From: Rhyacophila brunnea | Lineage: Eukaryota > Arthropoda > Insecta > Trichoptera > Rhyacophilidae | Direction: 5' to 3' | NCBI GenBank assembly: GCA_022495005.1 | Contig: JAGYXB010002028.1 | Span: 1-64,000, forward strand | Length of the DNA: 64,000 nt | Part shown: positions 45,954-56,783 of the stretch, one piece after another | Numbering within the stretch: position 1 is the first letter of the stretch | Layout: each line of letters opens with the position of its first letter | Position numbers and translations under genes: made by a program | The notes under the pieces: generated by a model | Seen by the model: the letters and a program-made list of their open reading frames with translations, nothing else | What the model was told of the DNA's origin: nothing | Database searches by the model: none

Positions 45954-46500
45954 TAGAGGTGGGAAAACTGGTCTATTTTGAAGACTAATTACTACCAGTA
46001 TAAAAAATCTTTAGTATTGAAACTTGTTCCAAAATACTAGTATTTGAAATATCGGTTTTAATAGAATCGCTAAAAATAGACTGAGCCGATTCCATTGGCT
46101 TTTCGAAATGTCCCATTTATTTTAAAATAAATTACAAACACATTTTTAATTTATGAGTTTTTTTATGTTAGGTTATAATATTCTTGTTAAGATAAAATGA
46201 ATGTACAATGATTTTTTTTAAATTTTAAACATGTTTTGAGCTGTCATAACAAGCCTGTGCCGTCACCTCACCACATTCCCGAGGTAATGTGCTGCTAATT
46301 ACACAAAAATTATATCATTCGAGTGCATAGACTAATAAATTAAAATATACTTGAAAGTCTACCAACTAGCGATTATCTCATCGCATGCGTTTGAACAAGT
46401 TTTTTGGAACAAGTTTATTGGACCAGACGTACTGAGTATGGGTGGTTGCATCCGAAACTTGAGTACCCAAACTGGTAACAGTATTTCCAACTCACCTCTA
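45954..46500. mobile_element. hAT-type MITE, TAGAGGTGGG ends
   Basis: Left TAGAGGTGGGAAAACTGGT and right CCAACTCACCTCTA are inverted. A perfect 8-base flank duplication gtaggtag lies at 45946-45953 and 46501-46508. The duplication is of a common simple motif, so slightly weaker evidence than usual. No gene, 547 bp. Confidence 0.7.
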
Positions 46501-46514
46501 GTAGGTAGGATTAG

Positions 46515-46803
46515 AGCCAACTCATAAATAATGGGAACTGAAATACCTTACAAATAAGGAGTAGCAGGTAACCAATCTCGAGTAAGGAAGAATTTGGGAT
46601 AAACTTAAATACGTGTCAAAAATACGTCATACGTCGAATACTGACAACTGCTCTCGGTTTATGCATTGACGCTCATTTAATATTGGTGTATTACACACTA
46701 TTGCACGTGCATAATGCGTGTTTCATTTTTGTTGGACACTCATAGTGTTGGTATATTACACACATATCATATCGGAATTCTATTTATTATCATTCTGTTC
46801 TGT
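46515..46803 (-). repeat. Dispersed repeat R2, copy 3
   Basis: Minus-strand copy with the extended end (ctcataaataatgggaact, ggtaaccaatctcgag) and the landmark tcggaattctatttat. One internal segment is deleted relative to the copy at 1183. Confidence 0.7.
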
Positions 46804-47261
46804 GCTTAGAGCGGATATCAGTCGCACCAGCTAGTTCCGAATTCTGCGGTGAGTGATATGAGGCTGTAGAACGGTATGCAGCGTATGCGGATGTCCGATC
46901 TAAACAGTAGGTATACCTATTGTGTGTTTCACCGCAGTGTTAAATATTTTCCGAACTCCACTGGCCACTGGCCACTGGCCTTTATATAACTGGTAGGTAC
47001 GAAGGTAGGTACAGTAATATCACAGCAAAGCAAATTAATAAATATGCTGGGTGTCGTATTTTTATATAAAACATCAGTAGTCTGATAATGAGTATCTCCA
47101 CTACACGGAAGTCTGAGAGCGATTGAAGACACATATCCACATTTCAATGTACTTCCAAATAGCAGAGGTACTCAGCATTTACCTACTAACCAAATATTTT
47201 TTTATCAAAATTGATTTTTTTTACCCAGTCTCTCAAAAGGTTACCGACCACTTTTTAAAAC
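46804..47261. other. Unannotated DNA
   Basis: A small ctggccact triplication lies at 46961-46981. Nothing else supported. Confidence 0.5.
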
Positions 47262-47410
47262 TCTACTTTTTAAAATTATATAAAACACTTAATCCAAGCC
47301 ATATTAGATAATAGTAAAAAAATATCTATTTATTAAATATCTAAACCATACAACCATACAAACCATACAAAATTTTAGATATTTTATAAATAGAAGAATA
47401 TTTTTATCGT
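47262..47410. mobile_element. MITE M1 central fragment
   Basis: Matches the M1 centre: ttagataatagtaaaaaaat, ttaaatatctaaacc, aattttagatattttataaa. A small ccataca repeat has expanded in the middle. Confidence 0.6.
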
Positions 47411-47540
47411 CAATTTGTTTAATCTAGTATTCACTTATTAACGTATATTTGTGTTACTAAGGTAAATAAATATAAATTAAATAATAATATAAATTAAAAT
47501 TAAAATTAAGAAATGCATATTAGCAATAATATAAAATATA

Positions 47541-47645
47541 AAATTATTTGTCGGAAGTTGGATTCGAACCCACGCCAACAGATTCAATTCAATTCAATTT
47601 TTATACAATTACTGCATCCTTAGACTGCCCGGCCACCGTGCTTGT
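47541..47645 (-). mobile_element. tRNA-like SINE head, minus strand
   Basis: On the minus strand: cacggtggccgggcagtcta, an ATTCAATTCAATT insertion, then gcgtgggttcgaatccaact (B-box GGTTCGAATCC). It starts like SINE-A but differs afterwards. No body recognised beyond about 100 bases. Confidence 0.55.
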
Positions 47646-47884
47646 CGTGATGTGAAAAATTGTAATAAAATGAGTATCACTGTAACATTTTGCGTTACAC
47701 TCAAATTTGGTACACACAATTTTAATAACACGGCGAGCGGTAAAACATATACATGATAATATAAGAAAGATCTATAAGCATAATTTTATATTAAATACAG
47801 ACTGAAACTTTCACAAGTAACCAAATCTTATGCTATTTCAATAACGTTTTAGAACTTCTGTCTCACCTTGCAAAGACTTGCACA

Positions 47885-48359
47885 CAGCGTTGCCAACTTA
47901 ACATCGTTCTTGCAAGATTTAGCTTTTTTTAATAGACAGTTTGCTTTTAAAACACCCAATTAGTTTATGGAGTTAAATCTAGTGTGTTTTGACATCGAAA
48001 ACTGTCTAAATTTTCTCATATAAAGGCTAGAATATTAAAACAATTTACTTGAAAATCAACCAATAGAAAAAAATCAAGAAAATACCAATAAATTTAATGG
48101 AACATAGATTCCTTTATTTATGTGATGACTGATGACTGATGACTGATGACCAAGCTTTTTTTAACTGAGGTATTTATTAGATGCGAAACAATTAATTATC
48201 CTTTGGTTTATTTTTTTCTTGCAAAATAATGTTTAAAATTATTAAGACTTATTGTTTTGGGGTAGGTATTCGTTTCTATAAACTTTTTGAATTTTTAAAA
48301 ATCTAGCATTTTTCCATCCCTATCTGACATATTTTTGTGAATCATAGTTGGCAACACTG
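47885..48359. mobile_element. hAT-type MITE, CAGTGTTGCC family, copy 2
   Basis: Ends CAGCGTTGCCAACT and AGTTGGCAACACTG are inverted. Flanks cttgcaca (47877-47884) and attgcaca (48360-48367) match at 7 of 8 bases. It contains a four-unit TGATGAC tandem repeat at about 48121-48148. Same family ends as 14498-14917. Confidence 0.85.
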
Positions 48360-48879
48360 ATTGCACATTGTGCAAGTCAAAAGTTGCTGCAAAAAGTTCC
48401 CGGCCCAGTAAAGTGAATTGAATTTTTCACGCTCGTTGGACATTCCATCTCGCTCTCTCCCGCTCGTTTTCAATGCAATGCGCTTTTGTCGTTTGACAGA
48501 AACTTTGGAATACTATTTTGATCGGTACTTAATACCAATGCTTCCCAAATTTATTGAGCATATTTCAGTGACGCAAAAATATTTTTATAAACGGTTATTT
48601 TTAGAATTTCTTAAGGGTTCCAATTATTTCATCGTAATATATTTTTGGGTTGTCACAGCATGGTTCGAGGAAAGAAGGAGGAAGATCACGCGATGACAAC
48701 CCAAAAATCTATTACCATAATAAACAACCGTGAACGTCTCAAACATTACATTCCAATTTCAATTTGTCTTAATACTTAGGTACCTATTAAAATACTGGTT
48801 GAATTAACCAATATTTATTTTTCAAAATAGGTAGGCTTCACAGTAAGTAGGTACTAATGGCAGTAAATTGTAGTATTAT

Positions 48880-48953
48880 TTCAATGAATGACAAAGTTTA
48901 ATGTGCTCTATTTATGGCGGATCTTAACAGCCTATATCCACTCTTCGCTACTG
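48880..48953. mobile_element. MITE M1 right-end fragment
   Basis: Matches the M1 right end with changes (acaaagtttaatgtgctcta, cggatcttaacagcctata, cgctactg). Confidence 0.6.
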
Positions 48954-49069
48954 GTAGGTACCTAATTAAATTTCCTTCCTTCCTCCCCCCACATTTCCAC
49001 GCCCCAGCGTTGACGAATAAGGCAAGCACAAATTAGCGCCACTTCTCTCAGTCCATGACACAAGAGTCC

Positions 49070-49285
49070 AGCGCTCGAAATGGAAAATTTTACGAACCGG
49101 AGCGCTCGATGATTTTACGAAAATATTAACATAGTTATCTAAATGTATGAGTATTTTATAAAAATAAGTGTTAGGTTTTTTGTTTTATGGCGGATCTAGC
49201 TCAGACGGTCAAATTATTTTCCTACGAGATTTTATTAATCGGAACGGCGCTCCGGTGCGTTCCGGTCCATTTCGAGCCCTGCACA
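49070..49285. repeat. Imperfect GC-rich inverted repeat
   Basis: gcgctcgaaatggaaaattt followed by accggagcgctcg (49070-49110) is inverted at 49241-49282 (ggcgctccggtgcgttccgg, tccatttcgagc). It could form a hairpin or be the ends of a small transposon. A 123-codon frame starts at 49168 but has no recognisable domain. Confidence 0.45.
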
Positions 49286-49564
49286 AGACTACAGTAGTAT
49301 TATGCGTTGACCAGAAACATCGCTCTGAAGTCGTGACTCAAACAAAATCAAAGCAATCCAATGTGTGTACTAGACGGTCTCTTGCCCCGGCCTCAGTGGT
49401 ACAAATTTGTGGTGCGCTCTGCTGTCGATCACTGACAAGTTGGTGGTTCGGCGAAGACCGTGGGTGTATCTTGTCATATTTTCACATTCAATCATCAATC
49501 ATCAAGTTGTCAGCGTGTAAAAATGTTGCGTACTTGTAAATTGATTTTAAAATTCCGCAATAAT

Positions 49565-49725
49565 AATCATTCATTCTCCACCCGAGAGTTCTGGGTTCGA
49601 TTCCCGGTTATGACAAAATATGTTTTTCTCAAAGCCTGGGTGTTTGTGATTGTTCAAAATTACTAACAACCACCTTGTACGAAAAAGCAAGGACATGGTT
49701 ATTAATAATTCTAAAAAAAAACATT
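49565..49725 (+). mobile_element. tRNA-like SINE (third type), partial
   Basis: acccgagagttctgggttcg then attcccggttatgac gives a T-arm-like hairpin with a B-box (GGTTCGATTCC). A body with ccttgtacgaaaaagcaagg and an A-rich end follows. The A-box half is not clearly present next to it. Confidence 0.5.
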
Positions 49726-50147
49726 CTCCACTGCTATTTAAGTGAAGAGGAAAGAGTTATAAATACTAAACAGTATCTATACAAGTGGTATTTTGTTATT
49801 CATAAAGTCTGAAGATTTTATGATTTTATTAAATGTTTTATTTATAATATTATTACAGCAATATGCAGATTTGTATCACTCAAATTGGGAACCACCATAC
49901 CTTGATATTACACCGAAGCATCCCTTTGGCGACATATTACGTATGGCTCGGTAAAGTCCCCTTCACCCCATAGATTGTCCTAGTTTACGGGAGGACTAAT
50001 GCGACGGCGAAACAAGAGGCGTTGAGACAAATGCGTGAAATCGACCCCGCCCCCTGTCACGATCGAAACAATAAGATTGCGGGGATCAAAAAGCAATGCG
50101 CCAAAGTATTACATAATATTTTTAATGCATTTAGATTTCCATAGTCC
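49726..50147. other. Unannotated DNA
   Basis: Nothing supported. Confidence 0.5.
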
Positions 50148-50158
50148 ATCCAATGTTC

Positions 50159-51169
50159 CTGGATCAGGCAGGTGCTATTACACAATACGTTGGTTTTCTT
50201 CGTGTTGATTTTCAAACCAACGAGAGATGAGTTGTAATCATGGCCACCACATCCTGAAACGGGCCTCCAGGCTGAAATCATTGGCGGGCCCCCTACCTAT
50301 CACTAAAATTAAAGGCAATGTGACACTATACAAGCATTTTGCAAATGGGTTTCGAGGTAAAATTATTTAGCGATTTTTGTATTTCTGAAAACACCTAGCT
50401 ACTTGAATTACGGAGAGGATAGCGCCGCAGGCGACTTTCTTTACTATTAGAGAGAATTTTTAATATGCATTTATATCAGTAATCCGGCCAACACATCACG
50501 TCTGGCCCCCAGGCCAGAGCCTTGTCAGCCCCCTCTTGTGGGGGCCGAGGTTGTAATGCAACCTGTTGATTAACCTCTGATTAGCTTCGGGCAAAACATC
50601 GAGAGTGTTGACAGCTTCAAATATCCAGCTATCCGAATGCGAATGGCTGGAGCAACATTCAACTCGATGCGGAGTGTCTGGGACTTAAGATTGTACTCGG
50701 TCAAAACCAAATGCCGCCTATTCGACGCTTGCATTCTGACGGTGGTGCTTTACGGTAGAGAATCGTGGTACCTTACGAAAGCTTAAAGCAACCGTATACT
50801 AAGCTTTGAAAACAGATGTTTGCGATGGATACTGGGTATGACTTTAGGAGCACCGAGGAGATAAGAGAATGCACCAAGCAGCTTTTCATTATGCTGAGAG
50901 TCAAGAGGCCACGTTGAACCTGGCTAGGCTACGTGCTGCGGATGCCAGAAGAGGATTTTAACCTGACTTGGCTGTTCTTCAAGCCAACCATTCCGGCATC
51001 CTGGAAGGCCACTAAATACTATCTATAGAGTGTATACGGCAGAGCTACGGGATGCTGGTTTGACCTGGAACGAAACAAAAAGACTGGCGAGCGACAGTGA
51101 TTCTTGGAGGGGCCGCGTGGTATCTATATGCTCCAACTAAGGGGCGGATATGGCCGAAGAAGAAAGAAG
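50159..51169 (+). mobile_element. RTE1 LINE with inverted 5' segment, plus MITE insertion
   Basis: The first part (50159-50238 and 50558-50571) is an RTE1 segment on the minus strand, covering the region encoding LKINTKKTNVLCNSTCL. From about 50572 the next part of the same element (ctctgattagc, caaaacatcgagagtg) continues on the plus strand to the stop and tail at 51169. Both parts share one target duplication, atccaatgttc at 50148-50158 and atccaatgctc at 51170-51180 (10 of 11). This is the signature of a single insertion with 5' inversion. A ~50-base deletion and stops make it inactive. Confidence 0.85.
50239..50549. mobile_element. hAT-type MITE, CATGGCCCCCAC family, copy B
   Basis: Starts CATGGCCACCAC and ends GTGGGGGCCGAG. 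A perfect 8-base TSD gttgtaat lies at 50231-50238 and 50550-50557. It split the inverted part of the RTE after that had inserted. Confidence 0.9.
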
Positions 51170-51180
51170 ATCCAATGCTC

Positions 51181-51578
51181 AATGAAAGAAAGTTAGTTAA
51201 AAAGGCTGAAAGTAGTTTTTATTTAAATTCTAAAAACGATACCGTAATGAGAATTTTAAAATTGCCAAAAAACTAAGTATGAATTATTTTTTCTTTGTTA
51301 GTTTTAGAATTATAGACAACTAGGATTTCAGTGATGACTAATTAATTTATTAAAAGCTGCAGTCTACTTTTGCTGCCAAGAGTCGTGATCTACACGAAAA
51401 GAAACAGTTATATGATCCTCAACGATCGTCCACTATTCTCTTCTGTATCCTTAGTTGTAATTGAAAGGCTATTCGTGAGATAAGCCTGTGGCATCCTTCA
51501 CTTAATCGGCTCTAACATCTAAACTCGCCTCGTGTGCCGCACAGCCATAAGTCAAACCTTTTGAGAACGGCGATCCAG
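51181..51578. other. Unannotated DNA
   Basis: Nothing supported. Confidence 0.4.
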
Positions 51579-51995
51579 TGTTGCTTCTGAAGACCGTGCA
51601 CATCTACCTAGTAACAGTCGCACGTAGCCTTCGAAACGTATATATATTTGAATGCGGCGATCGGGGAGCCAGTATATGAATGATCAATTTGTAGGTGGAG
51701 TAGACTCGGAGTCCGAGAAGCATGCGACTTATCGAATTCAACAGCAGATGTTTTTTTAAAACTAAACAGTCGCAGTCGACCAATCTTCAGAGCTCCCTTT
51801 GGCAACGTGTGTTTTGTGAATAACGATGACGTTAGTTCAACGTATTCGAGACGCTGTAGGCGAGACGAGTTTAGAGTTGAAATTCTGTGTGCTTTTTATT
51901 CTTAGATTATAGTCGTGACCCTCCTTTCCATTTTGTCCCTAATTAATTAATATTATTTATCTTATTTTATATCGGCGCACTAGTCTATCACAACA
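51579..51995 (+). repeat. Possible solo or orphan LTR
   Basis: A CpG-rich segment begins TGTTGC and ends CAACA, the inverted dinucleotide pattern of LTRs. It has a TATA-like tatatatttgaatg followed by gcggcgatcggg, and a later gctttttattcttag that could be a polyadenylation region. However, flanks tccag and ttcct are not duplicated and no second copy or primer-binding site directly follows. It could equally be unique host sequence. Confidence 0.25.
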
Positions 51996-52279
51996 TTCCT
52001 TTCATGCCGAAATATCAATTTGACGCGCCGATTCTGGACGGTGAAACAGGTGGTGCCCGAACAGCACGTGCAACATGACGTCATAGAAATGTTACGCGTA
52101 TTGTGCACCCTACACTACATGGTATATCGAATTAATTACAAGATAGGAGTTTTCAAAAATAAAAATATTCTTGTTAGGCAATAAGGGCGTGGTCGTGTGC
52201 ACTGCTTATTTTAATTAATTACCTACCTTTATAAGAGAGGGTGATGATAGGATTTCGATAGGTCGGTACCTTATTAGAG

Positions 52280-52400
52280 CAGTAGCGAAGGGTGGAGGTA
52301 GGCTGTTAAGATCCACCATAAATAGTGCACATTAAACTTTGTTAGTCATACGTATTTCATGGAACAACTACTAGTTAAAATCATCGTAATTCAATAAGAT
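52280..52400. mobile_element. MITE M1 left-end fragment
   Basis: CAGTAGCGAAGGGTGGAGGT, gctgttaagatccaccataa, agtgcacattaaactttgtt matches the left end of M1. The rest is replaced by the SINE-B at 52401. Confidence 0.7.
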
Positions 52401-52612
52401 GCTCGTAGCTTAATTGGGAAAGCATACTGTCGCGAATCCAGCAGATACAGGGCCAAGTCCCGTCGAGTGTCGTATTTTTTTTTCCTACAAAATGATTTTT
52501 TTCTAGTGTGTATATGCATGAGATGTTTTCAAGTTATGTATATTCAGTATACTTATAGAATATTACATTCTCAAATTTTGCGTCTTATTCGTTGAACAAA
52601 AGAAATAGTTTA
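52401..52612 (+). mobile_element. SINE-B, plus strand, with near-complete tRNA-like head
   Basis: The head folds like a tRNA: gatgctc pairs with gagtgtc (7-base acceptor with wobbles), gctt with aagc (D arm), and ggg with ccc around ccaagt (T arm). A-box-like tagcttaattggg is present; the B-box is altered (gggccaagtcccg). The anticodon arm is poor. A body with gagatgttttcaagttatgt and tail attcgttgaacaaaagaaat follows, shared with 27579 and 62995. The attached body argues for a SINE over a real tRNA gene. Confidence 0.65.
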
Positions 52613-52784
52613 TAAAAATATTAATTCATCTAGTTACTATTACGTGACTTCTTCAGTCACTTGGCATCATTTTTTTGACTCTTCTATCATTGCCCAACTA
52701 TTTGAGAGGTCTAATTAATAGTTTTTACATAACTCATCTACCTTAATATACTGGCATTGATAGGTCCAAAGATTCTATGGAGCA

Positions 52785-53237
52785 CAGTGGCAAAGAGTGG
52801 AGGTTGGCTGTTAAGATACGACATGAATAGTGCACACTAAGCTTTGTCAGTCAAACGTATTTGTTTTCATTGAACTAAAGTCTATAATATGACAACGAGA
52901 CTAAGACAATGATACTCAGCCTAATAATAGCCATAATAGGTAATAGTCAAAAAATATTCGTTTATTTATAATATAACATAAAAAAATATGCCATTAAACC
53001 ATAAACCATTTTAGATATTTTATGGATAGAATAATATTTTTTATCGATTATCGTTTGGTTAGGCAAGGCTTAATGAATATTAAAAACTAATCAACACCAT
53101 CTGTAATATGTATTTTTAATTCAACTAATTCTAAAGTTGTATTCTAAGGTCATATATACAAATAATTATCACTGGAAAAGTTTAGTGTGCAGTATTTATG
53201 TCGAATCTTAACAGCCTACCTCCACCCTTCGCCACTG
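52785..53237. mobile_element. MITE M1, copy e, complete and uninterrupted
   Basis: 453 bp from CAGTGGCAAAGAGTGGAGG to tccacccttcgccactg. It has the M1 landmarks tagtgcacactaagctttgt, aattttag-type centre remnants and tgtcgaatcttaacagccta. No clear TSD. This is the simplest view of the family without insertions. Confidence 0.85.
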
Positions 53238-53974
53238 TTAGGTATTATAATAAACTAATATTATGTTCCTGCATGGGTTGTTTACAACATGAAGTAGTGA
53301 CCTAACCGAGTTGATAACATCATATTATAATCAGTAATACTGATCGCCAAAAAACAATTAAAACGATGCTGTTACAATTTTTTTATTTATGCTGTGTGGA
53401 TCCGTGTCCGGAAATTTGTACGTATGCAGTTCGCCGTATCACACTTCACCATTATCGGCACTACAACCGAAAAAGGTGGACACCTTTTGTCACTGATGAA
53501 GCTGGAGCATTAACACATCCGAAGATTTTTAGGTAGTTCTTAGTATTATTATTATTAGTCCTAGTTAAATAAGTGAAATGATTAAAATTCACAGGTACAA
53601 TACGCGATGTTGTCACTATTGGTGAAAACATAGATTTATACAGAATACAAGTGTCATCTATATGTCACATTATATGACATCGTGAAATTGTCGAATGATA
53701 AAAGTCGTGTCACAATAAACAGACAGCGGGGGATCGCATTATTAAAAGTTACCCTACCATTACCGGATCATTCTATATAAAGAGGATGATCATTTTCACA
53801 ATAGGGATTAAAACAAATCCAGCTTACTCGTGAAATGCCGTATGTTTACTTTTATATGTAATTCTTCATAGATTGTTATTGAGTAATTAAATTATTAATC
53901 CTCGCGAATAATTCCTAATACCTGCTGCTTTATTAAATATATGCCTGCTACACTATCTGCGCATATATTTTATA
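53238..53974. other. Unannotated DNA with one repeat fragment
   Basis: Positions 53400-53460 match 15657-15718 (gtgtccggaaatttgtacg, gcagttcgccgtatcacac). Nothing else supported. Confidence 0.45.
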
Positions 53975-54070
53975 CATAAGGCTCCTATCGGCGGCTATCG
54001 AGGGTAGTTTATCATATCTAAGTATTGAGGCGGTTAATTGTTACAATATTTAATTATTCTTAATTCTATT
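53975..54070. repeat. Fragment related to the 304 bp palindrome family
   Basis: tatcggcggctatcgagggt and agtttatcatatc match 30020-30070, whose following part matches the foldback at 5990. Confidence 0.45.
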
Positions 54071-54093
54071 AATAATTATTAATAATTATTCAC

Positions 54094-54320
54094 ATGGAGG
54101 TTTGGTGGATCGGTAGCCAAATGAATAGAGCTATCAAGAGGAACGTGAAAGATATGAGTTTGAATCCTACTCGGAATAAAAAATCTAGTATATTTCAGGG
54201 AAGGCGAAGCAGAGGAAGAGCGCCTGTACGCTGGAGCGACCAAGTGAAAGAGCTGACTGGGGGCACCATTAAAAAGTGGTCACGATCTTCAGCCATGAGT
54301 CCACAACCATGAAGAAGACT
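54094..54320 (+). pseudogene. LINE C-terminal fragment
   Basis: The 72-codon frame reads GSQMNRAIKRNVKDM, then QGRRSRGRAPVRWSDQVKEL and TIKKWSR. The block GR...RWSD.. is typical of the C-terminal end of RTE/CR1-type LINE proteins. The catalytic part is missing. Confidence 0.5.
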
Positions 54321-54339
54321 AGCATTGGGTTGAGATAAT

Positions 54340-55244
54340 GACTAACAAGGATTTATAATAAAAAAAACGTATGATAATATAGCTTCCAGGTCATCTAGGC
54401 CCATATGCTCCGCTCAGGAGCGAACATCATATCTTAGATAGTGGAAGGATAATTATTTAACATTTGATTTTTTAAGAATTAAACACCCAGATTATTGTCA
54501 GCTGGTACAAATCTTTCCTCTTTCAAACAAATTTATATGTAGGTAATTTTTATTGTTATGAATGTTTATTATTGATCCAGATCAATGGCAATGATTCTTC
54601 AATAAAAATCTGCGAATACAACCACACCTCCAAGGGTGGTAAAAGAAAGATAACAATTATAAAACGCGATGTGATAATAATATACCAAAAGTGAGAATAA
54701 AACATAAAATAACACCTCGAATTTACTTACAACAAGAAAAGCTCAAAAGCATGTTTACGAACTTCGCAAAGCTCGAGGAGTTATGTTTTATTCACGGCTT
54801 CTTACCGTACAAATCAACATTTCCTATTTCCTAAAGTTCTAAATATGCTTGAACTTTCGGTAGGCAAGTGCAGGTAACCTCACGGAAATCTGTACTACAA
54901 TATAAATACTTTTCCACTTGCATTTTACATTTCCACGAGACATTCAAAGCAGAAACATGATAGACTGACGAGTACGGCGTTTGTAAACATCAAAAGTTTT
55001 TATATTACTTCAAGCAATGATAAACTTTTCTTTCACTTTATGTAAGATAAATAACACAACACACGACTTGAATGTGTGGCGTACATTTAAAAATATGTAA
55101 GTAATTTATTTATAAGTTTACTATTTATTTTTTTAGATCACCTTGCAAAACCTTCGAATGAATCAGATTAAGAGTATACTAAGGATGTGCAGTACCGAGT
55201 GTGAGAGCAGTCCTCCTCACAGCACATCCTCTGCACTCTTTGAA
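54340..55244. other. Unannotated AT-rich DNA
   Basis: A short hairpin-prone segment at 55180-55240 (gtgcagtaccgag, ctcacagcacatcctctgcac) is the only structured part. Nothing else supported. Confidence 0.45.
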
Positions 55245-55880
55245 ATTATGTAAAATAAAAAGGATTCCAAGTTATACACATTTATATTTTTTATAAAAAT
55301 GGATGTTTTTTAAAATAGATATACAAATATTAAAACTATGAATTAGTCAAAAATCTAAACGCTGAAAATTTGAAAACTTAATAAAATAAATTTTAAAATT
55401 AAATATAACCATAAAAATAATGTAATAATAACGTAACCTGTGTACCAAATATGTGACAAATTCACATTTTTTTTACAATTATTGTAAGTTTATCTTTGAC
55501 TTAAAAAAAAATCTTTTTAATGTTTTCAGCATAGAGATATTAAATAAAAAGAGGGGCAAAAAATCGGCTTTCTCATACAACTGAATGAAGCAGACCAACA
55601 ATAGCCGACAATTTACGAGAAATAGCGACGCGATAAAAAAAAATCAGGGCATCACGGAGGATTTACTTTGGTCATTATAGCGTACCCATATAATATTATG
55701 TTAACGTGGAAATTTTGTCGCAACTTGATTATAAGCCCGCCTCACCATACTGTTTCACCATACTAGCCTGCTTCACCATACATTCATATAACCTGCCGCC
55801 CCTAGGTTTTCAGATACATATTTATTAATTAATACAGTTGAAATTGTAAATTATCAAAAAAAAAATCTCAAATTGCAGGC
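55245..55880 (+). repeat. Dispersed repeat R-B, copy 2 (no Helitron)
   Basis: Matches 22571-22614 joined to 24009-24320, with no Helitron at 55284/55285. It is interrupted instead by a 276 bp insertion at 55530-55805. Confidence 0.75.
55530..55805. mobile_element. 276 bp insertion in R-B with 8-base TSD
   Basis: gttttcag occurs at 55522-55529 and again at 55806-55813, while R-B copy 1 has it once. The insert starts catagagatatta and ends gccgcccctag; terminal inverted repeats are weak at best. It contains three ttcaccatac-type repeats near 55750-55795. An 8-base duplication suggests a hAT-type MITE. Confidence 0.65.
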
Positions 55881-56376
55881 TTAAAATTTTTCCGCTAGGT
55901 TGTCTGTTGGCATATAATATGATCCCCCTTAACTATTTAAAAATAGCTGGTTTCGTTTTGATGCCGTTACAGCTCATTTTTTTTCGAATACCTTGATAAT
56001 GGTGTAATTTTTATTCGTTGTAATATAAATGAAATAATATTAATTTCAGTATCTAATTGTTTCTGTAGTTCTTTCAAGTACATAAAAGTCCCGTTATCTT
56101 ACTATTATCAATCAATTGATCTCGTATCAGCAGGCTTGCGTAAACCCAACCTGTGTGAAATGAGGAATTAACAAACAACTGGTGGCTCATTGAAAGTCCT
56201 TATCTCTTATCAGTAGTATGTGAAACCACTTGTTTTGTTACAATGCATACTACCCACCTAAAGCAATTTTCGGAAAAAATACAGAAAATATTGTGTTTTT
56301 TTTTGTTGAAAATTTTTGGCCATAAGTGAAATTCTTATTTAGCATTCGTTAATTATTCATACCATGAGTGATGAAC
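55881..56376. other. Unannotated AT-rich DNA
   Basis: Nothing supported. Confidence 0.5.
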
Positions 56377-56783
56377 CAGTGGAGAAGAGTGAAGGTAGGC
56401 TCTTAAGATCTGACATAAATAGTTTAGGTACACTTTGTCAGACATAATATTACAGATGACATTAGTTTGTTTTTTTTTTAATTCAATAAGCCTACGCCAA
56501 ATCGTAATCGATAAAAAAAATATTCTGTCAATGAAAAATCTAAGTATTAATAATTGTAGTACATAAGTAATTGTGTATAGTATATAGATAGATGAAATAA
56601 TTTTTGGCTATTATATACCTACTATGATTTCGATTAAGCAGGGTTTAATTTAATTTTAAAAACTAACAAATACTATCTACACACTGTAGTCTTAGTTCAA
56701 TGAAAACAAATAAGTATGACTGATAAAGTTTAGTGTGCACTATTTACGTCGAATCTTAACAGCATACCCACCTTTTGCCAATG
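56377..56783. mobile_element. MITE M1, copy f
   Basis: 407 bp from CAGTGGAGAAGAGTGAAGG to cccaccttttgccaatg. Terminal repeats are more mutated than in the copy at 52785, so it is probably older. Landmarks tttagtgtgcactatttacg and tcgaatcttaacagcatacc are present. Confidence 0.75.

Noticed and set aside
49188..49212. tRNA 5' half (gcggatctagctcagacggt) paired with the T-arm-like motif at 49580
   Set aside because: The two halves are about 380 bases apart with no evidence that the segment between is an intron or insertion, so I treat the resemblance as chance.
52058..52076. Retroviral-type primer-binding site (tggtgcccgaacag)
   Set aside because: It lies 60 bases beyond the possible LTR end, and no gag-pol frame follows.
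52401..52473. Functional tRNA gene
   Set aside because: Anticodon arm does not pair well, B-box is altered, and a SINE body shared with other copies is attached.
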